Under the pieces are notes generated by a model. It was not told the origin of the DNA. It was given only the letters and a program-made list of their open reading frames with translations, and made no database searches. DNA of 64,000 bases from DASYAN01 sp034431765 (GTDB lineage: Bacteria; Chloroflexota; Ktedonobacteria; Ktedonobacterales; Ktedonobacteraceae): NCBI GenBank assembly GCA_034431765.1, contig DAOUDD010000145.1, positions 1 through 64,000 of the forward strand. Direction: 5' to 3'. Below are positions 17,421 to 26,400 of this stretch, in pieces. A program made the position numbers and the translations under genes. Position 1 is the stretch's first letter, and each line of letters opens with the position of its first letter.

Positions 17421-17606
17421 ATGCAGCAGCAACAGTATGCGGATTTGCTCATCGACGCCCTCCTGGATGAGGGGTTTACTGTTGTGGAGGCTCAACGTCT
17501 CATTCAACTCCAGCAGGAGTTTGAGGAGCGGAAGGCATCCGAGATAACGGATCATCATCGCTTTATACGTTGGCTTGTGGAGCATGGGCATTTGAGTGAC
17601 TGGTAG
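17421..17606 (+). CDS. Small hypothetical acidic protein
   Basis: 61 residues preceded by AAGGAAGGAGG, one of the best ribosome sites in the window, so I take it as real. The sequence QQQQYADLLIDALLDEGF then AQRLIQLQQEFEERK looks like two amphipathic helices with coiled-coil character, and the end is WLVEHGHLSDW. No family recognised. It is read alone, with its own promoter about 230 bases upstream. Confidence 0.65.
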   Translation: MQQQQYADLLIDALLDEGFTVVEAQRLIQLQQEFEERKASEITDHHRFIRWLVEHGHLSDW

Positions 17607-17721
17607 GGGAGCAATGCGAGCAGTGGACAGGGGCATGTTTTTAGAGGGCTTGCACTGTACACAGTTCACCTTGTGGCGCTCTTCGTCGATGTTGTACAAT
17701 AAAAGCATTGGAGCAGATAGG

Positions 17722-17744
17722 ACGGCGTGGCACAGCTACGCCGT
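17722..17744 (+). terminator. Short hairpin downstream of the 61-residue gene
   Basis: ACGGCGT (17722-17728) pairs with ACGCCGT (17738-17744) and is followed by TCTTGCATTTCTC. It is modest as a terminator, but the location fits. Confidence 0.45.
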
Positions 17745-17801
17745 TCTTGCATTTCTCATTCCGCAGGGGGAGACCAGGCGTGCTGTCCCTCTGTGCAACT
17801 G

Positions 17802-17857
17802 CTTATCGGAAACCTGAGCGCGAAGCGCTGGCGGCGTCGGTTTCCGCATAAGATCTA
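17802..17857 (-). repeat. AGATCTTATGCG-type hairpin repeat, copy 1
   Basis: CTTATCGGAAACC (17802-17814) and GGTTTCCGCATAAG (17839-17852) form an almost perfect hairpin around an inner GAGCGCGAAGCGCTGGCGGC. Read on the minus strand it begins AGATCTTATGCGGAAACCGA, matching copies at 22895, 39050 and 47996. Its boundary runs straight into the AAGGGAGG ribosome site of the next gene, so it would form the 5' leader of that message. Confidence 0.75.
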
Positions 17858-17869
17858 AGGGAGGCCTCT

Positions 17870-20368
17870 ATGAAAGCGGTTGTAATGGCCGGAGGGGAAG
17901 GATCGAGGCTGCGACCATTGACGATTCGACGACCCAAGCCGATGGTGCCTATTGCCGGGAAACCAGTAATGGAGCATATTCTGCACCTGTTGAAGCGTCA
18001 TGGCATCACCGAGGTCGTCGTCACGGTTCAGTATCTTGCAAACAATATTGAAGATTACTTCGGGAATGGTTCACAGTTGGGCATGCACATTACGTATTCG
18101 CGCGAGGATGTGCCTTTGGGGACGGCAGGGAGTGTGAAGAATGCGGAAGACCAATTGACAGAGCCGTTTCTGGTCATTAGCGGTGATGCGCTCACAGATT
18201 ACGATCTCAGTGACCTTATTCAGTATCATATCGAGAAGAAGTCGCTCGCAACGCTGCTGCTGGCACATGTACCTAATCCTCTAGAGTACGGAGTCATCAT
18301 CACAAACGAAGATGGTCATATCAGCCAATTTCTGGAGAAGCCGAGTTGGGGAGAAGTCTTCAGCGATACCATCAATACAGGCATTTACGTGCTTGATCCG
18401 CAAATTTTTAGTTATTTCGAGAAGAACAAAACATTTGATTTTAGCCAGGAGCTCTTCCCCTACATGTTGAAAAAGGGAGATCCGATCTATGGATACGTAG
18501 CTCCACGTGGATACTGGTGTGACGTTGGGAATTTGAGCGAGTATATGCGTGCCAATGCAGATATTTTGCAAGGGTACGTCGAGCTGGCAATTCCCGCCAA
18601 AAATATTGGTGGAAGTATCTGGTGTGAGGAGGGGGTTGAGATTGACAGTGATGCGCAGCTCTACGGGCCGATCTACCTTGGGCGGGATAGCAAAGTGCGC
18701 TCTGGAGCGATTATCCACGGACCGAGCATGATAGGGAGTTATACGATAGTTGATGAGCGCGCGCAGGTTGATCGCAGCATTGTCTGGAACAACTCGTATG
18801 TCGGCGATCGTGCTGAACTGCGTGGAGCAATTGTCGGTTCTTCCTCCAATATTAAGAGTAAGGCGGTCATGTTCGAGGGGTCGGTAATCGGCGATAACTC
18901 GATCATTCAAGATGGTGCGATTATTCAGCCGAACGTCAAGATCTGGCCGGATAAGGAGATTGAGGCCGGCGCAGTCATCAACGCTAGCATTATCTGGGGA
19001 TCGCAGGGGCGACGGGGTCTCTTCAGCCGCTTTGGTGTAACGGGGTTAGTGAACGTTGATCTAACGCCTGAGTTCGCGACGAAGCTGGGAGCTGCATATG
19101 GTGGCACGCTTCCGAAAGGTGCGAGTGTCTGTCTGAACCGTGACGTACATCGCACATCGCGTATGATCAAGCGTGGTATTAACGCCGGCATTCCCTCGGC
19201 GGGTATTAATGTGCTGGACATCAACCAGGTGCCGGTTCCTGTCATGCGCTACTTTATTCGCAATACGGATACACGTGGTGGTGTGCATGTGCGTGTCTCG
19301 CCCTATGACCAACGCGTTATTGACATCAAGATCTTCGACGCGAATGGTCTCGACATCAATAAAACGACGGAACGGAAGATTGAGAATTTGTACTTCCGTG
19401 AGGATTTTCGCCGTGTTTACCTGGATGATATTGGTGCAATAGACGTGTTGAGCGATGATGATGTGGTTGGTCGCTATCGAGAAGGATTTAATCGGGTCGT
19501 CGATTCAGAGGTAGTGCGTAAGCGCAAGTTCCAGCTTGTTATTGATTATGCCCATGGAAGCACTATCGAGATGCTGCCTGCGATCTTCAATGATCTGGGT
19601 TGTGAGGTAGTGGTGCTCAATTCGAGCACAGATGTGCCTACCGCGCGCACACGTGACGAACTGAACAAAGAGATGCAGCGGCTCGCCACAATCAGCTCAG
19701 CGCTCAACGCCGACATGGGGATTCGTATCGATCCGAGCGGTGAGCGTATCTCCGTTGTAGATGATCGTGGACGGATTCTGGATGGTATGAAGATGCTGGC
19801 AGTGATGACAAGCCTTTTCCTGCGCAAGCATCGCAATGGCGCAGTCGTGGCACCTGTAACGGCTCCCAGTGCTTTACAGCATATTGCTGAGCGCTATGAT
19901 GGCACGATTCAGCAGACGAAGGTGATGCCGTATGCGCTGATGGCGGCGGCCGGCCGTGAGGGGGTAGTGCTGGTGGGTGATGGGAAAGGACAGTTTGTCT
20001 TTCCTGAACTGCACCCGGCCTTTGATGGACTGCTCGCGATTGCAAAACTGCTGGAGCTGCTGGCGACGTACGAGATGCGTCTTTCAGAGGTGGTGGATGA
20101 TCTGCCAACCTACTATATGAGCAGTGCACGTGTAAGCTGTCCCTGGGAGCACAAGGGCAAGGTCATGCGCATTCTGAGCGAGCAATATCGTGAGCGGCGC
20201 AGTAAGCCAATTGATGGGATTAAGATCGACCTGGGCAAGGAATGGGTGCTGATACTGCCTGACGCGGACAGTCCCTTCTTCGATGTGTTTGCCGAGTCGA
20301 TCTCTAGCGAGCAAGCCCAGGCACTGGCTGAGAAGTATGCACGTGTCGTGAGTGGCTTGCAGCAGTAG
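17870..20368 (+). CDS. Sugar-1-phosphate nucleotidyltransferase fused to a degenerate phosphomannomutase domain
   Basis: 832 residues. The first 235 are a nucleotidyltransferase with the signature AVVMAGGEGSRLRPLT, the sugar-binding NTGIYVLDP and the acidic metal site in SGDALTDYD. A left-handed beta-helix with hexapeptide repeats follows (about 255-385). Residues 400-832 have a phosphomannomutase/phosphoglucomutase fold, but the usual phosphoserine loop TASHNP reads RVSPYDQR and the metal loop DGDADR reads NADMGIRIDPSG, so mutase activity looks lost. Such two-part proteins are annotated mannose-1-phosphate guanylyltransferase in cyanobacteria and Chloroflexi; GDP-mannose or ADP/UDP-glucose synthesis for polysaccharides is likely. 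GGGAGG precedes the ATG. Confidence 0.88.
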   Translation: MKAVVMAGGEGSRLRPLTIRRPKPMVPIAGKPVMEHILHLLKRHGITEVVVTVQYLANNIEDYFGNGSQLGMHITYSREDVPLGTAGSVKNAEDQLTEPFLVISGDALTDYDLSDLIQYHIEKKSLATLLLAHVPNPLEYGVIITNEDGHISQFLEKPSWGEVFSDTINTGIYVLDPQIFSYFEKNKTFDFSQELFPYMLKKGDPIYGYVAPRGYWCDVGNLSEYMRANADILQGYVELAIPAKNIGGSIWCEEGVEIDSDAQLYGPIYLGRDSKVRSGAIIHGPSMIGSYTIVDERAQVDRSIVWNNSYVGDRAELRGAIVGSSSNIKSKAVMFEGSVIGDNSIIQDGAIIQPNVKIWPDKEIEAGAVINASIIWGSQGRRGLFSRFGVTGLVNVDLTPEFATKLGAAYGGTLPKGASVCLNRDVHRTSRMIKRGINAGIPSAGINVLDINQVPVPVMRYFIRNTDTRGGVHVRVSPYDQRVIDIKIFDANGLDINKTTERKIENLYFREDFRRVYLDDIGAIDVLSDDDVVGRYREGFNRVVDSEVVRKRKFQLVIDYAHGSTIEMLPAIFNDLGCEVVVLNSSTDVPTARTRDELNKEMQRLATISSALNADMGIRIDPSGERISVVDDRGRILDGMKMLAVMTSLFLRKHRNGAVVAPVTAPSALQHIAERYDGTIQQTKVMPYALMAAAGREGVVLVGDGKGQFVFPELHPAFDGLLAIAKLLELLATYEMRLSEVVDDLPTYYMSSARVSCPWEHKGKVMRILSEQYRERRSKPIDGIKIDLGKEWVLILPDADSPFFDVFAESISSEQAQALAEKYARVVSGLQQ

Positions 20369-20400
20369 TGAGCCGTCAGGAGAGCGGCAGTTGCGTCTGG

Positions 20401-20994
20401 TCACCAGACTGCAATTGCCGCTGTTGCTATACCGTAAACGATGAAGAGTGCTCCGAAAGAGGTATACCAGGAGTCTTTCGGGGTAGCAGTTGCGAGAATG
20501 ATCAGGATGGTAGCGCTGACGCCGAGTGTGCCTAGTTCTGCAAGGACGCGCACCCACCAGCGCAAGTAAGGATATTTGTGAAAATACAGAGAGAGGATAA
20601 GCGCTCCAGTGCCGAGTAGAATCTCGGCAAGCATCAAGACACCGCCGACATTCTGATTGATAGGCTCCAGGAAGGTAAAGGTGCCGAAAGCGACCCAGAG
20701 AACTCCCCAGATAAAAAAGAAACTTCCCGAAATTGCATCACCAACTGGACGTTTTCGCTCAAAGCGGCGAGAAGAAGGAAATGGGCCGTAGATCTGCATC
20801 TGTTGCACTGCTGCTGAGCCTGTCTGATGAGGATTCCACGGTTGATCAGGTGGAGGCGGTGGTGGTGTTTGTTCCTGGTATGAATAGGCTGTGGTGCGTG
20901 CTATAGGCGCAGTTTCTGCTAGCAATGAGCCGCAACGTTCGCAATAGGCACTGGAAGGTGAGTTATTACATTGGCATGTTGAACAGATTTTCAT
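20401..20994 (-). CDS. Zinc-ribbon membrane protein
   Basis: 197 residues. The N-terminus is a zinc ribbon, ICSTCQCNNSPSSAYCERCG (two CxxC knuckles at about 4-7 and 18-21). A Pro/Gln-rich linker follows (QEQTPPPPPPDQPW, about 40-70), then about four hydrophobic helices between 85 and 197 (for example SGSFFFIWGVLWVAFGTF). The ribbon should face the cytoplasm. No family with a known job recognised. It converges on the nucleotidyltransferase gene, 32 bp away. The ribosome site is weak. Confidence 0.7.
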   Translation of the reverse strand: MKICSTCQCNNSPSSAYCERCGSLLAETAPIARTTAYSYQEQTPPPPPPDQPWNPHQTGSAAVQQMQIYGPFPSSRRFERKRPVGDAISGSFFFIWGVLWVAFGTFTFLEPINQNVGGVLMLAEILLGTGALILSLYFHKYPYLRWWVRVLAELGTLGVSATILIILATATPKDSWYTSFGALFIVYGIATAAIAVW

Positions 20995-21157
20995 ATAAAT
21001 TTTTAATTACCTTCTACATAGATTTGGAATAATTCTTCGCTTCTATAGTAGCATACTTAAGGGTGAGAAGGAAGTTGTGAAGGGGTATGCGTCTCCTCCG
21101 GCGTCAACACGCATACTTTCAGTATAAGGGAGATGAGTCATCCCGAACGTTGATAGC

Positions 21158-21397
21158 GTTGGCGAATGTGAGAAAACCCCAACGCAGTTGGCGCAAGAGC
21201 ATCTGCCGCCACTCCCCTGGATGATGAATCGGGTGCAGGGGGGTGAGCGGAGAGGATGCCGACAGAGCAACAGGTGCGTCCCTCTATTGGGTCAAGAGCG
21301 CACCTGCTTCAGCGTCGAGGAGAGTGGCGGCAGATGCTCTTGCGCTCGTTACGAACGACATCCTCTTCATGTCCCCTCGACTATCACGTTCGCCAAC
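21158..21397. repeat. Palindromic, MITE-like element with nested inverted repeats
   Basis: Three nested inverted repeats: an outer one of about 14 bp (21158-21171 with 21384-21397, one mismatch), a perfect 24-bp pair (21191-21214 with 21322-21345, GCGCAAGAGCATCTGCCGCC with the next four bases CACT/C), and an inner 8-bp pair (CAGGTGCG 21271-21278 with 21299-21306). It carries no protein gene. A related end lies at 157. Size and symmetry suit a non-autonomous transposable element; a large structured RNA is the alternative. The remainder of the 20995-21426 gap shows nothing. Confidence 0.65.
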
Positions 21398-21426
21398 AGA
21401 ATCTACCGGTGGGATACCTTATGCAT

Positions 21427-22446
21427 TTAGACGTGTGAGAGGCGGGATGTACCTGGGATTTGAAGCTGTGTCTTTTGCATAAGCTGTATCTTACACGGCT
21501 TATGAGATAGAGCGGCTTTTATGCGTGAAATAGTGAGTTTGATCCCCTGTTCTATCGATATAGAGGGACGCCAGTGAAGAATGTGTGCGGCTGAAGTGTT
21601 GTCGAGGAGAGGCGTCTGTATGTGCGGTGTGTGGGTAAGGGGCGGTGAGAGGTAGAGCGGTTCCAGGGAAGTGCCTAGAGCGTGTGCAACCATGGCGTAG
21701 AGTTCGTTGAGAGAGCAGTTCTGTCCCGAACTGATGAAAAAGGTGTGATTATCGCCACGTTTCAGCATGCAGAAGTTCGCTTCTACAACATCGTCAATGA
21801 AAAGCACGTCTCTTTTCTCGTGGCCGGAACCACGAATGACAGGGCGCTGCTCTTGTAGAAGCATACAGATAAAATAGGGGATGGGATGAAGGGAATTGAG
21901 GGAAAGAAGCTCTTCGGCGTCGCCATAGACATCAGCATAGCGAAAGATTGTGTGCTGAAGCCCATATTGTTGCGTATAATAACGAATATACCACTCTCCT
22001 GCAACTGTGCTGATATCATGAGCTAAGATGGGCGCATGCGAACAAATCGCCTTTGAGGATTTCTGACCGTCTTCAAACCGCTCGCAGAGTGCATTTGCGC
22101 TCGAGGCGAAAAGAACCTTGCGCACGCCAGCCTGCACGCAGCTTTCCAGCACATTAAGTAGGCCGTGAATATGCATGTCTGCATCAGTCAGTGCATGGAC
22201 GAGGAGTTCGTCTCGTTGTGGCTGTGCGACATGATGACTGAGAATTTCGGGGCGCTCAAGCTGTAAAATAGTGGAAAGTTTGGGGTCGCGAATATCCAGG
22301 GGATAGAAGCGAATGCGTGGGTCAAGCTCCTGTTGCGGATTTTTAACGAGACTATCTATTACGAGCACATCGTGCCCTGCATCCAGGTAGGCTTTACTGA
22401 TATGTGAACGGATACAGCCTGATCCTCCCGTGATGGCTATTTTCAT
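21427..22446 (-). CDS. Epimerase/dehydratase homologue lacking catalytic residues
   Basis: 339 residues with a clean start (GGAGAG before ATG) and the overall pattern of UDP-glucose 4-epimerase-like SDR proteins: MKIAITGGSGCIRSH, DVLVIDSL, FIDDVVEANF near 245 and a C-terminal HWRPSISIEQGI. Three key features are lost. The third glycine of the nucleotide loop is Arg (GGSGCIR instead of GGxGxIG), and the catalytic Tyr and Lys of YxxxK are replaced in LAHDISTVAGEWY. The frame is intact, so either it is a recent loss of function or it is a non-enzymatic protein. It is read alone on the minus strand between two repeat elements. Confidence 0.75.
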   Translation of the reverse strand: MKIAITGGSGCIRSHISKAYLDAGHDVLVIDSLVKNPQQELDPRIRFYPLDIRDPKLSTILQLERPEILSHHVAQPQRDELLVHALTDADMHIHGLLNVLESCVQAGVRKVLFASSANALCERFEDGQKSSKAICSHAPILAHDISTVAGEWYIRYYTQQYGLQHTIFRYADVYGDAEELLSLNSLHPIPYFICMLLQEQRPVIRGSGHEKRDVLFIDDVVEANFCMLKRGDNHTFFISSGQNCSLNELYAMVAHALGTSLEPLYLSPPLTHTPHIQTPLLDNTSAAHILHWRPSISIEQGIKLTISRIKAALSHKPCKIQLMQKTQLQIPGTSRLSHV

Positions 22447-22599
22447 CTCTCCTCGCTCTCCTCAGGTGAATGTGGAAGGGAAAACGCTGACCGCATTGCT
22501 GTCTTCAGTGTTTCCCTTTTGTTGCTCAATACGATGAACCCATGCCGGGCGTGTTGTACAATGAGTCTGTGTATAGCTGCTGCTATCAGCATAGAGTGA

Positions 22600-22806
22600 T
22601 TATTCAGTGGCTGGAAGGTTGCCGCTCAAGAGTGCATCCAGCGTTGAGCGTTTGACGCGATATGCCTGACGTTTACCACGATGAGGCAGGGTAATTGCCT
22701 CTAATGCTCCACTCTTGACCCAACGTCGTACGGTTGTATCATCGACGCGTAACCGCTTAGCAACTTCGCGGACAGTTAACAGTTCATCATTTTGCTCTTC
22801 TGCCAT
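22600..22806 (-). CDS. Excisionase/MerR-like helix-turn-helix protein
   Basis: 68 residues from the ATG at 22806, which follows AGGAGA. The frame runs back to 23040, but that extension is the translated hairpin repeat at 22895-23030 and lacks a ribosome site. LLTVREVAKRLRVDDTTVRR then WVKSGALEAITLP and YRVKRSTLDALLSG form the HTH_17 (excisionase-type) winged helix. Such proteins act in phage or element excision, or as small transcription factors; no integrase is nearby. The hairpin repeat would lie in its 5' leader. Confidence 0.8.
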   Translation of the reverse strand: MAEEQNDELLTVREVAKRLRVDDTTVRRWVKSGALEAITLPHRGKRQAYRVKRSTLDALLSGNLPATE

Positions 22807-22894
22807 GACTGTATCTCCTGCACCTTTGTGCACTTGTTCTAAACGACAGTGATAATTGGGGAAGGAAGCTTCCAGTTCTGTAAAGGTTTTTCTA

Positions 22895-23030
22895 AGATCT
22901 TCTGCGAAAACGAACGCCGCTTCTCCTGGTAAGCACAAACGGATGCTCTTCGCAGAGCGAGCGTCGCTCAAGTTTGTGCAAGGAGGGGTTTGCGGCTCGC
23001 GCTCCGCACTCAGGTTTTTCGATAAGCACC
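22895..23030 (+). repeat. AGATCTTATGCG-type hairpin repeat, copy 2 (nested)
   Basis: Outer parts AGATCTTCTGCGAAAACGAA (22895 on) and CAGGTTTTTCGATAAGCAC (to 23029) flank an inner hairpin, CACAAACGGATGCTC (22934-22948) with GAGCGTCGCTCAAGTTTGTG (22959-22978), that itself looks like a second related unit. It looks like one copy inserted into another. It lies about 90 bases upstream of the excisionase-like gene, in the same orientation to its gene as copies 1 and 4. Confidence 0.65.
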
Positions 23031-23139
23031 AAATGAACACCTCTCTTTAGCATAGCAGTTCTCACAAGATTTAAAGAACAGAGCTTGCTCGTTCTTTAAG
23101 ATAGATCATCGACTTGTCAGGTGTTTTTCAACAGTGGTG

Positions 23140-23200
23140 GCGATAAATCGCAACGGACGCGCTGGAATCGAGTCCTTATTTGACGAGCAATGAATTGCTG
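23140..23200 (+). repeat. Dispersed GCGATAAATCG-type repeat, copy B
   Basis: GCGATAAATCGCAACGGACG, continuing to AGCAATGAATTGCTG. It contains the small palindromes GCGAT-AA-ATCGC and AGCAAT-GA-ATTGCT. The closest relative is copy C at 60983-61042. It sits about 260 bases upstream of polA. Confidence 0.75.
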
Positions 23201-23319
23201 TGGATGTCTGTACGGATGTGTTGGTTGGGATGCTTGTATGAATGTGTTAAAGGGCATCATGAACGACGATAGACACGTGAGTGAGAGTGGACAGGCTTCG
23301 TAGAGCTAGTCAATGTTTG

Positions 23320-23348
23320 TGTACATTCTGCTGCGAACGTACTACAAT
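23320..23348 (+). promoter_or_regulatory. Probable polA promoter
   Basis: TGTACA (23320-23325), a 17-base spacer and TACAAT (23343-23348). The leader would be about 100 bases to the GTG at 23458. Confidence 0.45.
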
Positions 23349-23457
23349 AGGGTAGAAAGAGATCTGATTGTCCAATTGCTCGGTTAGAAGTAACCGGATA
23401 GAGATAGAGTAATCGGAAAAAGAGCGTAAAGAAAGAATGTAGAAGGGGAACTTCACC

Positions 23458-26400
23458 GTGACAGTTGATGCGAAACGGGAAAGACTTATTTTAATAGATG
23501 GGCATGCAATTATTCACCGCGCCTTTCATGCGGTGCCGGACCTTTCGACGAGTGCAGGAGAGCCAGTGAATGCGACGTTTGGCTTTACCTCGATGCTGAT
23601 GAAGGCGCTGCTTGAAGAGAGGCCGGACTATATCGCGGTCACCTTTGACCGTCCGTCTCCGACCTTTCGCCATACAGAGTACACGCAGTACAAGGCACAG
23701 CGTCCAGCCCTACCCGACAATATGAAGCCACAGTTTGCGCGTATTCGCGAGATTGTGCAGGCGTTCGGCTTGCAGATCTATGAGAAGGATGGCTTTGAGG
23801 CTGATGATGTGCTGGGGACGCTCTCGGTGCAGGCGACAGAGCAGGGGGTGGACACGATTATTTACACCGGGGATATGGATACGCTGCAACTGGTGAACGA
23901 GCACGTGCTGGTCAAGGTTGCCAAGCGAGGTATCTCTGAAGTTACCGAGTATGACCCGGCTGAGGTGGAGGCGCGCTATGGCTTTGAGCCAAAGAAACTG
24001 CCAGACTTTAAGGGGCTGGTTGGCGATAAGTCTGACAATATTCCAGGTGTGCCGGGAATTGGCGAGAAGACCGGGAGCCGCTTGATTGCCGAGTATGGCA
24101 GCGTGGAGGGGGTGCTGGAGCATCTCGACGGACTCAAGCCAAAGGAGCAGAAACTGCTGCGCGAGGGGGCGGAGCAGGCAAAATTGAGCAAACACCTGGC
24201 AACCATTGTACTGGATGTTCCAGTACAGCTTGATCTTGCAGCGTGTCGCTTGACCCATATCAATAGTGAGAAGCTGCTGACATTGTTCCGCCAACTGGAG
24301 TTCCGCTCGCTTGTTGAGCGTGTGCGCACATTGATGCGGCAACTAGGGATTGGGGAAGCTGCCGGTGATGGTGATGGAACTCTTCAAGAAGAGGGGCAAG
24401 GGGGGACAGACACGGCGGAAGTGAGCACGAATGGTCACGCTGAGACTGCAACGGGACAGGAGAATCTTGTTTATGCGCCACCGATCGGGGTTGTTACCGT
24501 CGTGCCCCCGCCTTTGCCACCTGCTGAGGCTGCCTTGTATCCTATCCGTGGAGGTGGGGAGCGCAAGTCTTCCTCTCAGGCGCTCCAAAGCGCCGGAGGG
24601 CAGGATGCTGCTGTAGGAGAGGCTGTGGCTGGGGAGCAAGAGGAGGGTCCGCAGCAATTGAGCCTTTTTGAGGTCCCGACGGCTCACGCAGAGCACGTGC
24701 AACGCTTACGTTTACCCTCTGCGGTGGCTGATCGTCCAACGTTATTTGTTGAAGACCAGGAACGTGCAGCACAGACGACAAGCACGATGATAGTCAACAC
24801 TGAAGAGAGCCTGCGTGTCTTGATCAAGAGCATGGAGGATGCCGGGCAGTTCGCGTTCGATACAGAGACATCCTCTGAGGAGCCGCGAAAAGCTGAATTG
24901 GTGGGTATGTCGTTTGCCATGGCTCCCGGAGAAGCCTACTACATCCCGGTGGGCCATACAACGACGCTTGATGGGCAGGAGCCGGAGACCCAACTGCCGC
25001 TCTCCCTGGCGCTGGAGCGCTTGAAACCTCTCTTCGCGAATGCTGCTGTCGCAAAGTATATGCACAATGCGAAGTATGACCTGGCGATGCTGGAGCGCTA
25101 TGGTATAGCTGTGCAAGGGTTGGCCTTTGACACCATGCTTGGCGCGTATCTGCTTGATCCGGGAAGGCGCGGAGTCGGCTTAAAAGACCAGGTGTTCCAG
25201 CGGCTCGGAATCGTCATGACCTCGATAAATGAGCTGATCGGTTCGGGCAGTAAGATGATAAGCATGGCGCAGGTTGCGGTACGGCGCGCGGCCGACTATG
25301 CAGGCGCGGATGCAGATATGACGCTGCGCCTGGTCGGGCTGATGAAGAACGAGCTACAGCAGCATGTGTTGTGCGAGAAGTCAGAGCAGCAAGAAAAGTA
25401 CACCTTGTTGGATCTCTACGAGCGCATAGAATTGCCACTGATTCCGGTGCTGATGAGGATGGAACTGTATGGGGTCGCGCTTGATGCCGATTTCTTGCGT
25501 GAGTTTGCGGTCAGGCTGGACGAGCAATTGCGAGAGCTGGAGCAAGGCGTGTATGACGCGGTGGGGCATCGCTTCAACATCAATTCTACCAAACAGCTTG
25601 CGGATGTCCTGTTCGTCGAGCTGAAGCTGCCAACGGGGAAGAAGACCAAGACCGGGTACTCGGTCAATGCTGATGTCATCGAGGGGCTACGAGGCAAGCA
25701 TCCGGTCGTCGATTTCTTGCTGGAATATCGTCAGTTAAACAAGCTCAAGTCTACCTATGTTGATGGATTATTAGAGCTGATGGACCCGCGGACCGGGCGA
25801 GTGTACACCTCATTTAATCAGACCATCGCATCCAGTGGCAGGCTCTCGTCGAGCAATCCGAACCTGCAAAACATTCCCGTGCGTACAGAAGTGGGGCGAC
25901 AGATTCGCCGCGCCTTTATCGCTGACCCAAGTTATACGCTGTTAACCGCCGATTACTCGCAGTTCGAGTTGCGCATCCTGGCGCACATCACCCACGAGCC
26001 ACGGCTGGTTGAAGCGTTCGGCCTCAACGAGGATATTCACGCGATTACTGCCGCCTCGCTCTTCAATGTCGCGCCTGAGGGGGTGACAAAGGATCAGCGG
26101 CGGCTGGCGAAGACGGTCGTTTATGCGGTACTGTATGGACAATCTGCGTTTGGTCTCTCGCAAGTTACAGGGATGAGCAATGCCGAGTCTGCTGAGTTTA
26201 TCAGGCGCTATCATGAGACGTTTCCACGTGTCAAGGGATATGTTGATGGGACGCTGCAGCAGGCGCGCACGCAGGGGTATGTCAATACACTGTACGGGCG
26301 CAAGCGCTTCTTCCCGGATATGCACGCGCTCTCCTACACTGAGCGGCAGGCGCTTGAGCGTGAGGCGATGAATATGCCGATTCAGGGGACGAACGCGGAC

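Noticed and set aside
22807..23040. 78-residue N-terminal extension of the excisionase-like gene
   Set aside because: It is the translation of the hairpin repeat, and the ribosome site sits at the internal ATG (22806).
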